Part shown: piece after piece, positions 20,107 through 30,065 of the stretch | Numbering within the stretch: position 1 is the first letter of the stretch | Layout: the number at the start of each line of letters is the position of its first letter | From: Lineus longissimus | Lineage: Eukaryota; Nemertea; Pilidiophora; Heteronemertea; Lineidae | DNA: 64,000 nucleotides | Direction: 5' to 3' | Assembly (NCBI RefSeq): GCF_910592395.1 | Contig: NC_088315.1 | Coordinates: forward strand, 16,353,808 to 16,417,807 | Translations under genes and position numbers: made by a program | The notes under the pieces: model-generated | The model's input: only the letters and a program-made list of their open reading frames with translations | Database searches by the model: none | What the model was told of the DNA's origin: nothing

Positions 20107-20322
20107 CACTGATCTTCCCAAATAGCCGAGAGAAAGATGTACCGATATACTCACCGTTCTCAAACATAGGTTGGACAGAATCTTTCACCACTGCCAAATA
20201 GCCGAAAGAAAGATGAACCGATATACTCATATCGCACGTAAGTCCTTGGTTATTGTGTAATGTTCTTCGATAAGGTGCAGAGTCGAATCAGAAGAAAATA
20301 CAGGCGAAAGATATGGTAGACT

Positions 20323-20433
20323 GGGGTAATTGTAGCCCCGGTTTAATTGTAGCCCCTGCTAATGACATTGATTGATATCCCCATGCATCAAACACTGCAG
20401 GGGCTACATATAAACCGGGGCTACAATTACCCC
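20323..20433. repeat. Palindromic mini-element
   Basis: Arms of about 37 bases (ggggtaattgtagccccgg ... ctgc and its inverse ending ctacaattacccc) flank a roughly 38-base loop. Each arm contains the word 'attgtagccc' twice. It resembles a very small MITE or a cruciform-forming repeat; no gene is associated. Confidence 0.75.
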
Positions 20434-21292
20434 ATTCAACCCTATATCATATCCTACCGATGTCTTTCAACTCATACTCTGTCCCTGGATGGACTTCCTC
20501 GACAACTACATGCATTCTTAAACAGGTTGTGAACCAATTACTCAAACGAGTTCCGTTATTGAAAAGTCATTCTACAAGGGGCCACATGGGCCTACAATTT
20601 ATACGATAAGTTGAGCACAAAGTCAGATATACCCGAGGATGTTGAAACAGCTGGGCATATACAACATGTCGGACTGCAAATTGGTAGATAAATATGATCA
20701 CACGCAGAATACAGAGTTCTAGGCCTATGAACTCAACAACGGAATGGGAATGACGTAAGGATCGATAATTTGTGAAATCTAGCTGTCCTTGAAGCTTTTG
20801 TTCGTACCACAATTGTGCTTTTGTGGCTAAATTTCTTTTTTGTGAAGAATTGCATCGATTGGTAACATGCTTTATTCACTCGATTTTTCAGACATGAAAA
20901 GAACATTTTGTATTGTAGTTGAATTGGTTATGTATCTGATTAGTATGGACGCAAAATTATCAATGAAAACAGACTTTTGAAAGGTTTTTAAATATATGAT
21001 TTAAAACTTTTTGTCTGTATGTAGACCCGGTATTACAATCTTTGAAAAATTTCTACAGAATTTCTCTATTTATTAGGACTAGTGACTGTTTTAAAAATCG
21101 ACTAAGAGAAAATTCCTATATTCATAGTCAATATATATCATAGTATCAGTGAATTTGTTTGTATGTTAAGGCTATTTCAGTATTAAACTTGAAACAGAGT
21201 TGTCGAATTCAATATCCATAACTTGTTCAAAATTAAGTGACAAAATCCATCGCATAATGACCTGAGGGATTGTCCTTCATATTTAGCAAGAG
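20434..21292. other. No gene recognised
   Basis: AT-rich sequence with only short spurious frames and no clear repeat. Confidence 0.5.
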
Positions 21293-22166
21293 TACGTACA
21301 TTGCCACGTCATTTAAATACTATTTCCCTTCGTATACTTATTTCCTTTACTGTCCAGCTGTTTCAACCTCTCCGGTTTCACGTGTCTTCTTCAGACACAC
21401 AGGTTAAACTTTTAACCATCCGGATCCACTTTTTGCCAACTGCTTGGCTCAGACAGCCCTTCAGCAGGCCATACTGCCAGGATGGACTGACCAAGATCTA
21501 CTCTAGGTCAATCAAGGGGAGAAATTGACTTCTTGCGGTCCCGCTATCAGGATACCTCTGTATATCCAACCGTATTTCTTTGTCGCCACACGCATCTGAT
21601 GAGTCTCTCTTGACGAAACCGCATTTCCTGCACCTTCATGACCTATCAGACACACATGGTTGCTTCATACCATCAGTGCACGGTGCCCAGTAGCCAAAAT
21701 CCTTCATTCTGGTCCTCATTGTTGCCATGAGCAACAGAGCATGCAGGCTCAGGCTACGATGTCACTGATGACGTCACAAGGATGCAATGACGTCATCATG
21801 ATGTCATGACGTCGGGTCAACAATCACAGCTGTCAGACAGTCCATGAATGATCTCTTCATTCAGTTGCGGTCATGCAGGCGAAGTGGACACCAAATTGCC
21901 ACGTCAACATCATTTGTTATCATTTCCTTGGTGTCCACTGTCTGGGAACACCCCAGGTCGCTCTGGCTTTGGCACTGCACATCTGTAGTGCCTGTGATGA
22001 GGAAGTCTCACACTCTCCCATCTTCGTAAGTGGTCGATTTTTGTCGCAACCATTTGGGCCTAGGGCCCCGCACTCACTTCAGAGTGCATTATTAATGGGC
22101 TTCAGCTCCATGAAGCTTTCATCAGTGCACCCAGCCCCTGTGGATTTCATGTTCCCAAGGTAAGTA
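21293..22166. repeat. 875 bp tandem repeat, copy I
   Basis: The unit runs from tacgtacattgccacgtca to cccaaggtaagtat and is followed directly by copy II with few differences (period 874-875 bases measured at several landmarks). It contains three CRE-like sites and an open frame of about 95 codons conserved in both copies (21873-22163), whose coding status is uncertain. The junction word AAGgtaagta looks like a splice donor, so the unit may once have carried an exon. Confidence 0.9.
21769..21813. promoter_or_regulatory. CRE-like (TGACGTCA) cluster, copy I
   Basis: Two perfect TGACGTCA palindromes (21769, 21788) and a TGACGTC (21807) are spaced exactly 19 bases apart. CREB/ATF-type bZIP factors bind this motif. 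Function here is inferred from the motif only. Confidence 0.5.
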
Positions 22167-23022
22167 TACGTACATTGCCACGTCATTTAAATACTATTTC
22201 CCTCCGTATACTTATTTCATTTACTGTCCAGCTGTTGCAACCTCTCCGGTTTCGCGTGTCTTCTTTAGGCACACAGGTTAAACTTTTAACCATCTAGATC
22301 CACTTTTTGCCAACTGCTTGGCTCAGACAGCCCTTCAGCAGGCCATACTGCCTGGATGGGCTGACCAAGATCTACTCTAGGTCAATCAAGGGGAGAAATT
22401 GACTGCTTGCGGTCCTGCTATCAGGATACCTCTGTATATCCAACCGTATTTCTTTGTCGCCACACGCATCTGATGAGTCTCTCCTGACGAAACCGCATTT
22501 CCTGCACCTTCATGACCTATCAGGCACACATGGTTGCTTCATACCATCAGTGCACGGTGCCCAGTAGCCAAAATCCTTCATTTTGGTCCTCTCTTGTTGC
22601 CATGAGCAACAGAGCATGCAGGCTCAGGCTACGATGTCACTGATGACGTCACAAGGATGCAATGACGTCATCATGATGTCATGACGTCGGGTCAACAATC
22701 ACAGCTGTCAGACAGTCCCTGAATGATCTCTTCATTCAGTTGCGGTCATGCTGGCGCAGTGGACACCAAATCGCCACGTCAACATCATTTGTTATCATTT
22801 CCTTGGTGACTATTGTCTGGGAACACCCCAGGTCGCTCTGGCTTTGGCACTGCACATATGTAGTGCCTGTGATGAGGAAGTCTCACACTCTCCCATCTTC
22901 GTAAGTGGTCGATTTTTGTCGCAACAATTTGGGCCTAGGGCCCCGCACTCACTTCAGAGTGCATTATTAATGGGCTTCAGCTCCATGAAGCTTTCATCAG
23001 TGCACCCAGCCCCTGTGGATTT
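22167..23022. repeat. 875 bp tandem repeat, copy II (split by Gypsy; rest at 27720-27744)
   Basis: Second copy of the tandem unit. It is interrupted at GATTT by the Gypsy element, after which the unit finishes (gatttcataatcccaagg) and about 24 bases of a third copy (27745-27768) begin before homology is lost. Confidence 0.9.
22644..22688. promoter_or_regulatory. CRE-like cluster, copy II
   Basis: The same three sites at the same 19-base spacing (22644, 22663, 22682) as in copy I; fully conserved. Confidence 0.5.
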
Positions 23023-23203
23023 TGTTATGTATTCAGGGTTCTATTGCAATATTATCCCCTTAGCCTTTACCTGTAATAGACACCCATGTTATGTGATTAT
23101 TTGTGCTGTGTTACACGTTCTAGTTTAGTTCGGAATAAAGTGCCATATAGACAACTACGTCTTTTCTCTCTCCCAGCCCCAAATACATGCCCAATACATT
23201 ACA
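23023..23203 (+). repeat. Gypsy left LTR (181 bp)
   Basis: Very short LTR starting TGTTATG and ending ATTACA. It includes an aataaa-like word (ggaataaagtgcc) that could act as a polyadenylation signal. The gag ATG is the first codon after it. Confidence 0.9.
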
Positions 23204-23695
23204 ATGGCGACGAGTTTACTGGGGTGTATTGGTGAACTCCAAGAAGGGGAGGACTTCGAGGAATACACAGAAAGGCTAGAACAATTCTGCATAGCCAACG
23301 AAATCAAGGACGAAACGAAGAAACGTGCGTTTTTCCTGAGCGTCGTGGGACCAAAAACTTACGGACTCGTGAAAACGTTGTTAGCTCCCGAAAAACCGTC
23401 AACGAAAACGTACAAAGAGCTGGTAAAATTGATCAAGGAACATTTAAATCCCAAACCTATAGTGATAGCGGAAAGGTACAAGTTTGCAGAAAAGTGTGAT
23501 TTTGGAGACTTTCTAAAGCAAGTGTTGAGGGATATGTTTGTGATCGGACTTTCAAATCGTGCAGCGCAGAAAAAGTTACTCAGTGAAACGGACCTTGATT
23601 TGCAGAAAGCCTTTCAAATCGCACTCAGTCACGAAATGGCTGAGAAAAACGTGAACCAAATACACCCTAAGGACCCACATGACATCGGGAAGTAG
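23204..23695 (+). pseudogene. Gypsy Gag (shortened)
   Basis: This 163-codon ORF starts at the first base after the LTR (ATGGCGACG, which coincides with the expected primer-binding site TGGCGAC). The N-terminal part is a typical Gag-like region (retrotransposon gag fold, FFLSVVGPKTYGLVKTL). The frame passes from AERYKF directly into CDFGDFLKQ. Related Gags have about 20-25 residues between these words, so a small in-frame deletion is inferred. It stops at TAG 23693-23695 before the zinc knuckles, which lie in another frame. Confidence 0.75.
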
Positions 23696-23715
23696 AAACG
23701 GATAGGCCGAGACCA

Positions 23716-25416
23716 GTGTATGCAACGTGCCCGAGATGCGGCAAGAACAATCATAGACCTGAGGACTGTTTCTATCGGGAAGCAGAATGTAGCCTTTGTC
23801 ACGAACGAGGACATATCCGTAGAATGTGCAAATTGAAGCGGGAGAGACGATTTCAAAATCGGGATAACGATACGAGACAAGCCCAATCAGGTCGGCGAAA
23901 GAACAAACGTTCATCTAAAGTCAAATATACGGAAGAGAAATATCGGGACGAATCAGAACCGAGTGATTCGGAGGCGGAGAATTACGTTGGAAAAGCCGAA
24001 CGTTTGAACTATGTAAAAAGCTCCAGGAACGAAAAATATCCGGAAATCTTGGTGGATGTTTCAATGAACGGTAAACAGATACGGATGGAGTTGGACACAG
24101 GTGCCGCAGTATCCCTCATCTCAAAAAGACTATACCGATCATATCTGAAAAAACGTGTGCCGTTGGAACCGTGTGATATCAAACTTCGAACCATTACCGG
24201 GGACAGTATACCTGTTGTCGGAATGTGCAGGGTTAACGTATGTTACGAAGGACAGTCCGCAGAATGTTTACCATTATACGTGGTGAAAAGTGACGGACCT
24301 GCCTTGTTTGGTCGTGATTGGCTTAGTAAGCTCAGAATTAATTGGAACTGCGTAAATATCCACTCGATCAGTACAAGCCTACGGGGGTCTGCCAGAGGCA
24401 ACCCAGAACTTGAAACCTTATTGCACAAATACCAAGATGTGTTCAATTCCAAGTTGGGAAAGGCGAAGAATTTCAAAGCACATTTCCGAGTGAAAGAGGG
24501 AGCAGAACCCCTCTTTTACAAATCCAGACCGGTTCCTTACGCAATTCGAGAGGAAGTGAACGAATCAATTTTAGCCATGGAACGTGATGGCATACTGGAA
24601 AAAGTCGAATACTCGGACTGGGCTGCTCCAATTGTTCCGGTCAGAAAAGCGAATGGGACTATAGGCATTTGTGGTGATTTTAAGGTTACCATCAATAAGT
24701 ATCTCGAAAACCCGGAACACCCTATGCCGAATGCTGATGAAATATACCAGAGCCTAAATGGAGGGAAAAAGTTCTCGAAATTAGACTTGTCCAGTGCGTA
24801 CCAACATATCGAACTCGACGAAGAATCCCGGAAATACGTCACTATAAACACGCCCCTGGGACTATTTCGTTACACAAGGCTTCCGTACGGAGTATCCTGT
24901 GCACCGCAACTGTTCCAATCATATATGGACAGAGTCTTGCAAGGGTTATCATGTGGCTGTAACCTTGATGACATTATTACGTCGGGAGTCGACAACTCTG
25001 AACACTTGAGTAACTTAGAACAGATACTTAAGAGACTGTTAGATAATGGACTAGTTTGTAACTTGCCAAAATGTGCGTTCATGTTGCCCTCTCTGAAATA
25101 TCTAAGTTTCGTAGTAGATGAAGAAGGACTACACTTAGACGATGACGCAATCGCTGCGGTACGAGATGCACCAAGGCCACAATCGAAAACGGACGTTCAG
25201 TCGTTCTTAGGGCTCGTAAATCACTATCGGAGATACGTACCAAATATGTCCTCAATCGTAACTCCGATATCAGACTTGTTACGCAAGGATAAAAAATGGG
25301 AATGGTCACCGGCCTGTGAAGATGCGTTCTGTGAAATCAAACGTATACTGACTTCGGAAGCAGGGGTTTTAGTACATTATGACCCTAAGAAACCGCTGGT
25401 ATTTGGTATCTGGTAG
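23716..25416 (+). CDS. Gypsy zinc knuckle, protease and reverse transcriptase
   Basis: The ORF has 566 residues. It begins with a double knuckle (CPRCGKNNHRPEDC, CSLCHERGHIRRMC), then a basic acidic linker, then an aspartic protease with MELDTGAAVSLIS, then reverse transcriptase with WAAPIVPVRKANG, KFSKLDLSSAYQ and LPYGVSCAPQLFQ. The catalytic box reads CNLDDII where relatives have an aromatic residue before the double Asp, so Tyr to Asn substitution probably weakens activity. The frame ends VFGIW at TAG 25414-25416 because of a frameshift at a seven-base repeat (25398-25418). Confidence 0.85.
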   Translation: MYATCPRCGKNNHRPEDCFYREAECSLCHERGHIRRMCKLKRERRFQNRDNDTRQAQSGRRKNKRSSKVKYTEEKYRDESEPSDSEAENYVGKAERLNYVKSSRNEKYPEILVDVSMNGKQIRMELDTGAAVSLISKRLYRSYLKKRVPLEPCDIKLRTITGDSIPVVGMCRVNVCYEGQSAECLPLYVVKSDGPALFGRDWLSKLRINWNCVNIHSISTSLRGSARGNPELETLLHKYQDVFNSKLGKAKNFKAHFRVKEGAEPLFYKSRPVPYAIREEVNESILAMERDGILEKVEYSDWAAPIVPVRKANGTIGICGDFKVTINKYLENPEHPMPNADEIYQSLNGGKKFSKLDLSSAYQHIELDEESRKYVTINTPLGLFRYTRLPYGVSCAPQLFQSYMDRVLQGLSCGCNLDDIITSGVDNSEHLSNLEQILKRLLDNGLVCNLPKCAFMLPSLKYLSFVVDEEGLHLDDDAIAAVRDAPRPQSKTDVQSFLGLVNHYRRYVPNMSSIVTPISDLLRKDKKWEWSPACEDAFCEIKRILTSEAGVLVHYDPKKPLVFGIW

Positions 25417-26954
25417 ATGCTTCACCTAAAGGACTAGGAGCTGTTATCTCACATGTCACTAAAGAAGGGGAAAAACCGATTGCATACGCCTCAAGAACAT
25501 TATTGAAAGCGGAGAGCAACCACTCCCAAATCGAACGCGAGGGACTTGCGATAATTTCCGGCCTCCGGAAATTTCATCAGTATGTGTACGGTCGAAAGTT
25601 TACCCTCATAACTGACAACAAACCGCTTAGTCTGATATTTGGTCGAAAACAAGGAATACCAATGTTAGCCGCCGCCCGTATACAAAGGTGGGCCATAGAA
25701 CTATCAACCTATGACTATGAAATTCAGTTACGGACATCCAAACAAAACGGCAATGCTGACGCCTTGTCCCGCCTACCTATTCAGTCGGAGGAACCGCTGC
25801 CCGCTACGGCAATCAACTGGACTGCCGAAGCAACCGCCTTGAACATTGCGCAAATTAATTCTTAACCAATTACCGCCAAGGACATTTCAAAGGAAACTAG
25901 AAGAGATCCAGTACTGTCAAGAGTGTTACACTACTCTGTATCAGGTTGGCCTCAGGCGGATGGGTTAGACCCGGACTTACAGCAATATCAAAGGCGCAGG
26001 GATGAAATAACCACCGAAGAAGGCTGTCTTTTGTGGGGAACTCGAATAATTGTGCCCCAGAAATTCCGAGAACAAATTCTAAGTGAACTGCACAGTAATC
26101 ATCCCGGTATTGTGCGCATGAAAGGATTAGCTAGGCTACATACATGGTGGCCTGGAATTGATCGCGAAATAGAAACCATTGTTCAGAAGTGTAGTGAATG
26201 TCGGGGACTACAAGCAAAACCACCACGTGCCGAGGGGAACCCATGGAAATGGCTTTCCGGTCCTTGGCATCGCGTGCATGTTGATTTCGCGGGTCCAATT
26301 CAAGGAGAGAACTATTTCTTCATACTAGTCGATGCAGTCGATGCATTCTTAAAATGGCCGGAGGTCCACAAATTGCGGTCAATTACGGCGGAATCGACGA
26401 TAAACACACTGCGGAAAATCTTCTGTCAGAATGGTGTGCCAGTCGAACTGGTGTCGGATAATGGTCCTCAATTTCTTTCGAGGGAATTTTGGGAATTCAT
26501 GAGAGCTAATGGTATTAGACTTATTTTAACACCGCCATATCACCCCAGTTCTAATGGCGAAGCGGAACGCTTTGTTAGGACTTTTAAGAAAGCGATGAAA
26601 GCGCGAAGGAACCGTCCATGGGGTTGGACCCGTGAAATAAGTGATTTCCTCTTGTGTTACCGCACTACTCCCCACTCAACGACCAATCGACCACCGTGTG
26701 AATTAATACACAACCGCCGGTTGAGACCGAGACTGGATTTAATCAGGCCAAATGCGGCCGAACGCATTCAGAGGCAAGCTTCGTCCTTCAAACCAACGAG
26801 ACAATTATGTGTAGGTGATTTGGTGTTAGTGCGCGATTATCGTCAGAGAAAAGAGACTTGGATCACGGGAGTTCTCATGAGGAAACTCATACATGTACAT
26901 ATTATCATGTTAGGGTCGGAGACCTTACGTGGAAAAGACATATTGATCAGTTGA
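25411..26954 (+). pseudogene. Gypsy RNase H and integrase
   Basis: In the shifted frame the RNase H starts LVDASPKGLGAV and continues through ITDNKPL and NADALSRLP. An in-frame TAA (25863-25865) interrupts it just before the integrase. The integrase has the zinc-binding HHCC motif (HSNHPGIVRMKGLARLHTWW ... CSEC) and a complete DDE triad: Asp in HVDFAGP, Asp in SDNGPQF and Glu in SSNGEAERF. The frame shifts again at about 26880, in WITGVL, before the C-terminal domain. Confidence 0.85.
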
Positions 26955-27256
26955 AGTGGTCCGATGGCATGTCTATTACGGAATTGGACAAAAGGTCAGA
27001 ACTAGATTTACCACCTGTGGTGAACAATGAACCATTCTCAGACCGCGCGTTGATCCCAAGTGAAACAACCGCACCGAACACAGGGGACACAACAAATGAC
27101 ACTTCCGAAACGCTTGTTGAAAGCAACCCAGATCAGGTGAATAACAATACAATAGGTATATCACCTGGGCACCACAGCCCTATTCAGGAACCACTACGCC
27201 GATCACAAAGGACTCGGAAACCGCCCGAGTTCTACGGGGACATTATATCTCACTAA
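26858..27256 (+). pseudogene. Gypsy integrase C-terminal tail
   Basis: The last part of pol lies in another frame. It contains YYHVRVGDLTWKRHIDQLKW, the usual SH3-like end of a Gypsy integrase, then a Pro/Thr/Asn-rich tail and RRSQRTRKPPEFYG near the C-terminus. It stops at 27256 about 280 bases before the right LTR. Confidence 0.8.
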
Positions 27257-27538
27257 GGGAGAGAACTAAGGAATAGACAATTTCAAGTGATAAGTTTAGG
27301 TGATGGTGCACTGTGTGAACTGACAGTTTAGGTATGTTAGTGGAGTTTAATTGTAGATAAGTTTTGGTGAGGGTGCATTATCTGAGTTATAGTTGAAATG
27401 TGGCTTTATATTTACATGTATTTGGTGTTTTAGTTGTGGTGCTGGTACTTGAAGATTTATGGGTGAATTTTACTTTAAGGTGGTAGGGAACTGTTTTATT
27501 TCAAAGTCTAGAGGACATTATTAATAGGGAGGGAAGAG

Positions 27539-27719
27539 TGTTATGTATTCAGGGTTCTATTGCAATATTATCCCCTTAGCCTTTACCTGAAATAGACACC
27601 CATGTATTGTGATTATTTGTGCTGTGTTACACGTTCTAGTTTAGTTCGGAATAAAGTGCCATATAGACAACTACGTCTTTTCGCTCTCCCAGCCCCAGGT
27701 ACATGCCCAATACATTACA
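27539..27719 (+). repeat. Gypsy right LTR (181 bp)
   Basis: This matches the left LTR at about 175 of 181 positions and is followed by the GATTT duplication. Confidence 0.9.
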
Positions 27720-27795
27720 GATTTCATAATCCCAAGGTAAGTATACGTACATTGCCACGTCATTTAAAGAACTATTTATTATATATACTGCGACA

Positions 27796-28080
27796 CTTTT
27801 TTCAGGCGCCATCAAAACAACTGATTCAAAATGATTCAACTGATCCAAGGACTTGTCAAAAATCATGTCATCACTTCATCATTACTGGTACATTGGAATC
27901 CAGGGGCGTAGCTAGCTTTTTGGTGTTGGGGGCGGCAAAAGGCTCTGCGGGGAGGCTTTCATTTTCTGGCGACTTCTGAAGGGGGGGGCACTCCCCGCGA
28001 GCTACTCCCCTGTAATTGTAAAACTGCAACTACCTTCAGATATGCTCTTGTGTACAAAAATTTCGTGATTTTTATTGTTA
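27796..28080 (-). repeat. Dispersed repeat, copy B (inverse of 18101-18400)
   Basis: Reverse-complement partner of 18101-18400, including the ggggcgtagctagc word and the G run. It directly follows the remnant of the third 875 bp unit. Confidence 0.7.
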
Positions 28081-29368
28081 TATGGATGCCACATATAAAT
28101 TGTTGATGATGATTTGGCACTTTTTTGACCAAAATCTATGACCACAGAATGTAGATATGGATTGTGTTTGGCGTGGTACTCATCTCCTGATCTTTAATAG
28201 CCGATGAACTTTAGTTTTGTTCGCAGATTTTGCAGCACAGACGTCATCATGTTGGCTCCCTCCCGACACGACAGGGCCAGTGACACTCGGTACTGTCAAA
28301 CATATTTACCAAACAAGCCATGACAACATTATCCCCACATGAGATGTAATCAAACCTGGTGGAGATTTTCTTTTGAGAATGACAATACAGTCACATTAGC
28401 GTTGTTGTCGTTATCCTTATATAACATCATCTTTGCCGTCATCTCGGAACGATTCAAGCATTTCCTGAAGGTCGTCGGAAGTGTTCGGGCTTCGGACTGT
28501 TTTTCGAGATGCCACTAGGGAATTCCTCACGTAGCTATTTCAAATTCGGCAATTTACTTAATACAGTTCATTGTGGGTATAGTGTGCGAAATGTGATAAA
28601 ATGAAAAGTTTAAGGAACATGTCTCTAGTTTTAGGATTGAAATGAAGTACCAATTGTATGAACTGGTAAATGTAAATAATTTTTGGTATCAAATGCTAGG
28701 TCCAAAAGCCTTTTAGAGAAAATTTTGATTTCAATGACCATTTCAATTTTTATAGTCAAAAACATCAAAGTACTAACATGTTAACAAGTGTATAGTAGCA
28801 TGTTTATATTTTTAAAATCACGCGACCTAACGCCAACCTATTTATGTATAGTGATAATTAGAAGGTGTATAGGTCAGGAAATGTTAATAAATAAACATTT
28901 CTTATCGTCTTTTGATAACATTTTTAATTGTATAAAGTATATGCCTACGTCACAGAGTCTCTGCAATGGTCATTTTTATCACAGTAGTCTCGCGCAGCCA
29001 GACCTTCTTCACTTATTAGTCTGGCGCAAGCCAGGCGTTCTTTGTACTAGACGTTTTCCACCACAATGTATCTGGGCCGAAGAAACACTGCGCAAGATTA
29101 CCTTGAGCTGGAGCTAAGAATAGATTATGCCAATGAGCACACTTTCTCATTGAGTTTTCCCAGAATGGTGCATATCACGCGAAGCTTTTAGCCTAATACC
29201 AGTAGGCCCTGCGTGGTGGCGCTGAAGCAGCCGCTGTAATCAAGAGAGTGGTTGAATCACTCTAGAAGCTGCTTGGTCATAACAAATGACAGACCTAACC
29301 GAAATTTCTAACATTTTCGCATTGCTACAATGAAAGACCTAATACTGAAACCACACGTCTGTTGAATC
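28081..29368. other. No gene recognised
   Basis: Single-copy-looking DNA with only short spurious frames; end of the block specific to unit 1. Confidence 0.5.
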
Positions 29369-29744
29369 GGACTGAATCCGGGCTAACCCCTTTCCTTCTA
29401 TCCAATATTGGTGAAGGACAGGCGCCCTTAGTCCATCCCTTTTCAATATTGGAGTGATTCAACGCCATATTTTGGTAATGATGAAGCTGCTCAATTGTTT
29501 CCTTGTTCGGTTTCTGACTTTTTACGAGCTGATAGTTTAATTAGAGGATTACAAACGTTCAGTTTTTCGTTTGCAATTTTGCATAAATTACGCTTTCCGT
29601 ACATGTACATATTATGTAAAATTTCACAGCATTAGCTCATCTTTACCATTGTCACCATAATAATAAACCTAAAGATTGACTGTTTTAAAGTATAATATTC
29701 AAAGTGCCTACATGTAGCCAATCGATACGACGGTATTGGGTGCT

Positions 29745-30065
29745 GAAGAGCAGACGATCGAACCGATGTGGAGTTGACTTCGAAAAGGTTAAACTCAGGC
29801 ATTTTGGCATCATGCCGTGGAGTGAACTCGAAGATATCAAGGAAATTCAAATGCAATAAGAACACCTTATTGGTACATTTCGACAAAATCCAATAATTAA
29901 TGAAATGTTTATGCTGACAAGTATTTGGAGTTTAAAAAGGCTTCTCCTGTTGTTGTAACGTACCAAAGTGGTGTGTAAGAATTATTTCACAAAGAACGAT
30001 TTCGCCTAACATCCATGTTCAAGCCCAGACCAACGTATCAGCTGATTTGTGAAACAAGGTGGTGG
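29745..30065 (+). pseudogene. Degenerate hAT-like fragment, unit 1 copy
   Basis: Aligns with 44514-44861 (unit 2) but is broken by stops and indels. It retains nucleotide matches around ttcacaaagaacgatt and atttgtgaaacaaggtgg. See the unit 2 entry for the reasoning. Confidence 0.3.

Larger units (their letters stand above)
18922..20116 (-). mobile_element. tRNA-derived SINE, interrupted by a foldback element
   Basis: The minus strand has a tRNA-like head (20030-20106) and a body with the common 'gtgccttgctcaag' and 'agcgctatataag' words, ending in an A/T-rich tail at 18922. The host word CCAAATA stands on both sides (18915-18921 and 20117-20123), a seven-base target duplication; the uninterrupted host sequence is also seen at 20160-20231. 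The SINE body is split by an 850-base foldback element (19018-19866), so its own length is about 345 bases. Confidence 0.65.
23023..27719 (+). mobile_element. Ty3/Gypsy LTR retrotransposon, defective
   Basis: A 4.7 kb element with 181-base LTRs (TGTTATGT...ATTACA) is flanked by a perfect five-base duplication GATTT (23018-23022 and 27720-27724). Gag, zinc knuckle, protease, reverse transcriptase, RNase H and integrase follow in Gypsy order (integrase last). The LTRs differ at about 6 of 181 positions. Inactivating changes are a gag stop or frameshift, a frameshift at 25398-25418, an in-frame TAA at 25863 and a frameshift near 26880. A purine tract (aatagggagggaagag) precedes the right LTR. 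Confidence 0.92.
12111..29368. other. 17 kb block present only in unit 1
   Basis: Unit homology stops at about 12110 (tttcatgcggtggca) and resumes at 29369 (ggactgaatccgggc). In units 2 and 3 about 1 kb of different sequence joins these points. The block holds two orphan minus-strand ORFs, a SINE with a foldback insertion, an 875 bp tandem repeat, a Gypsy element and an inverted pair of a dispersed repeat. It is either an inserted or rearranged segment in unit 1 or ancestral DNA lost from the younger units. Confidence 0.6.
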
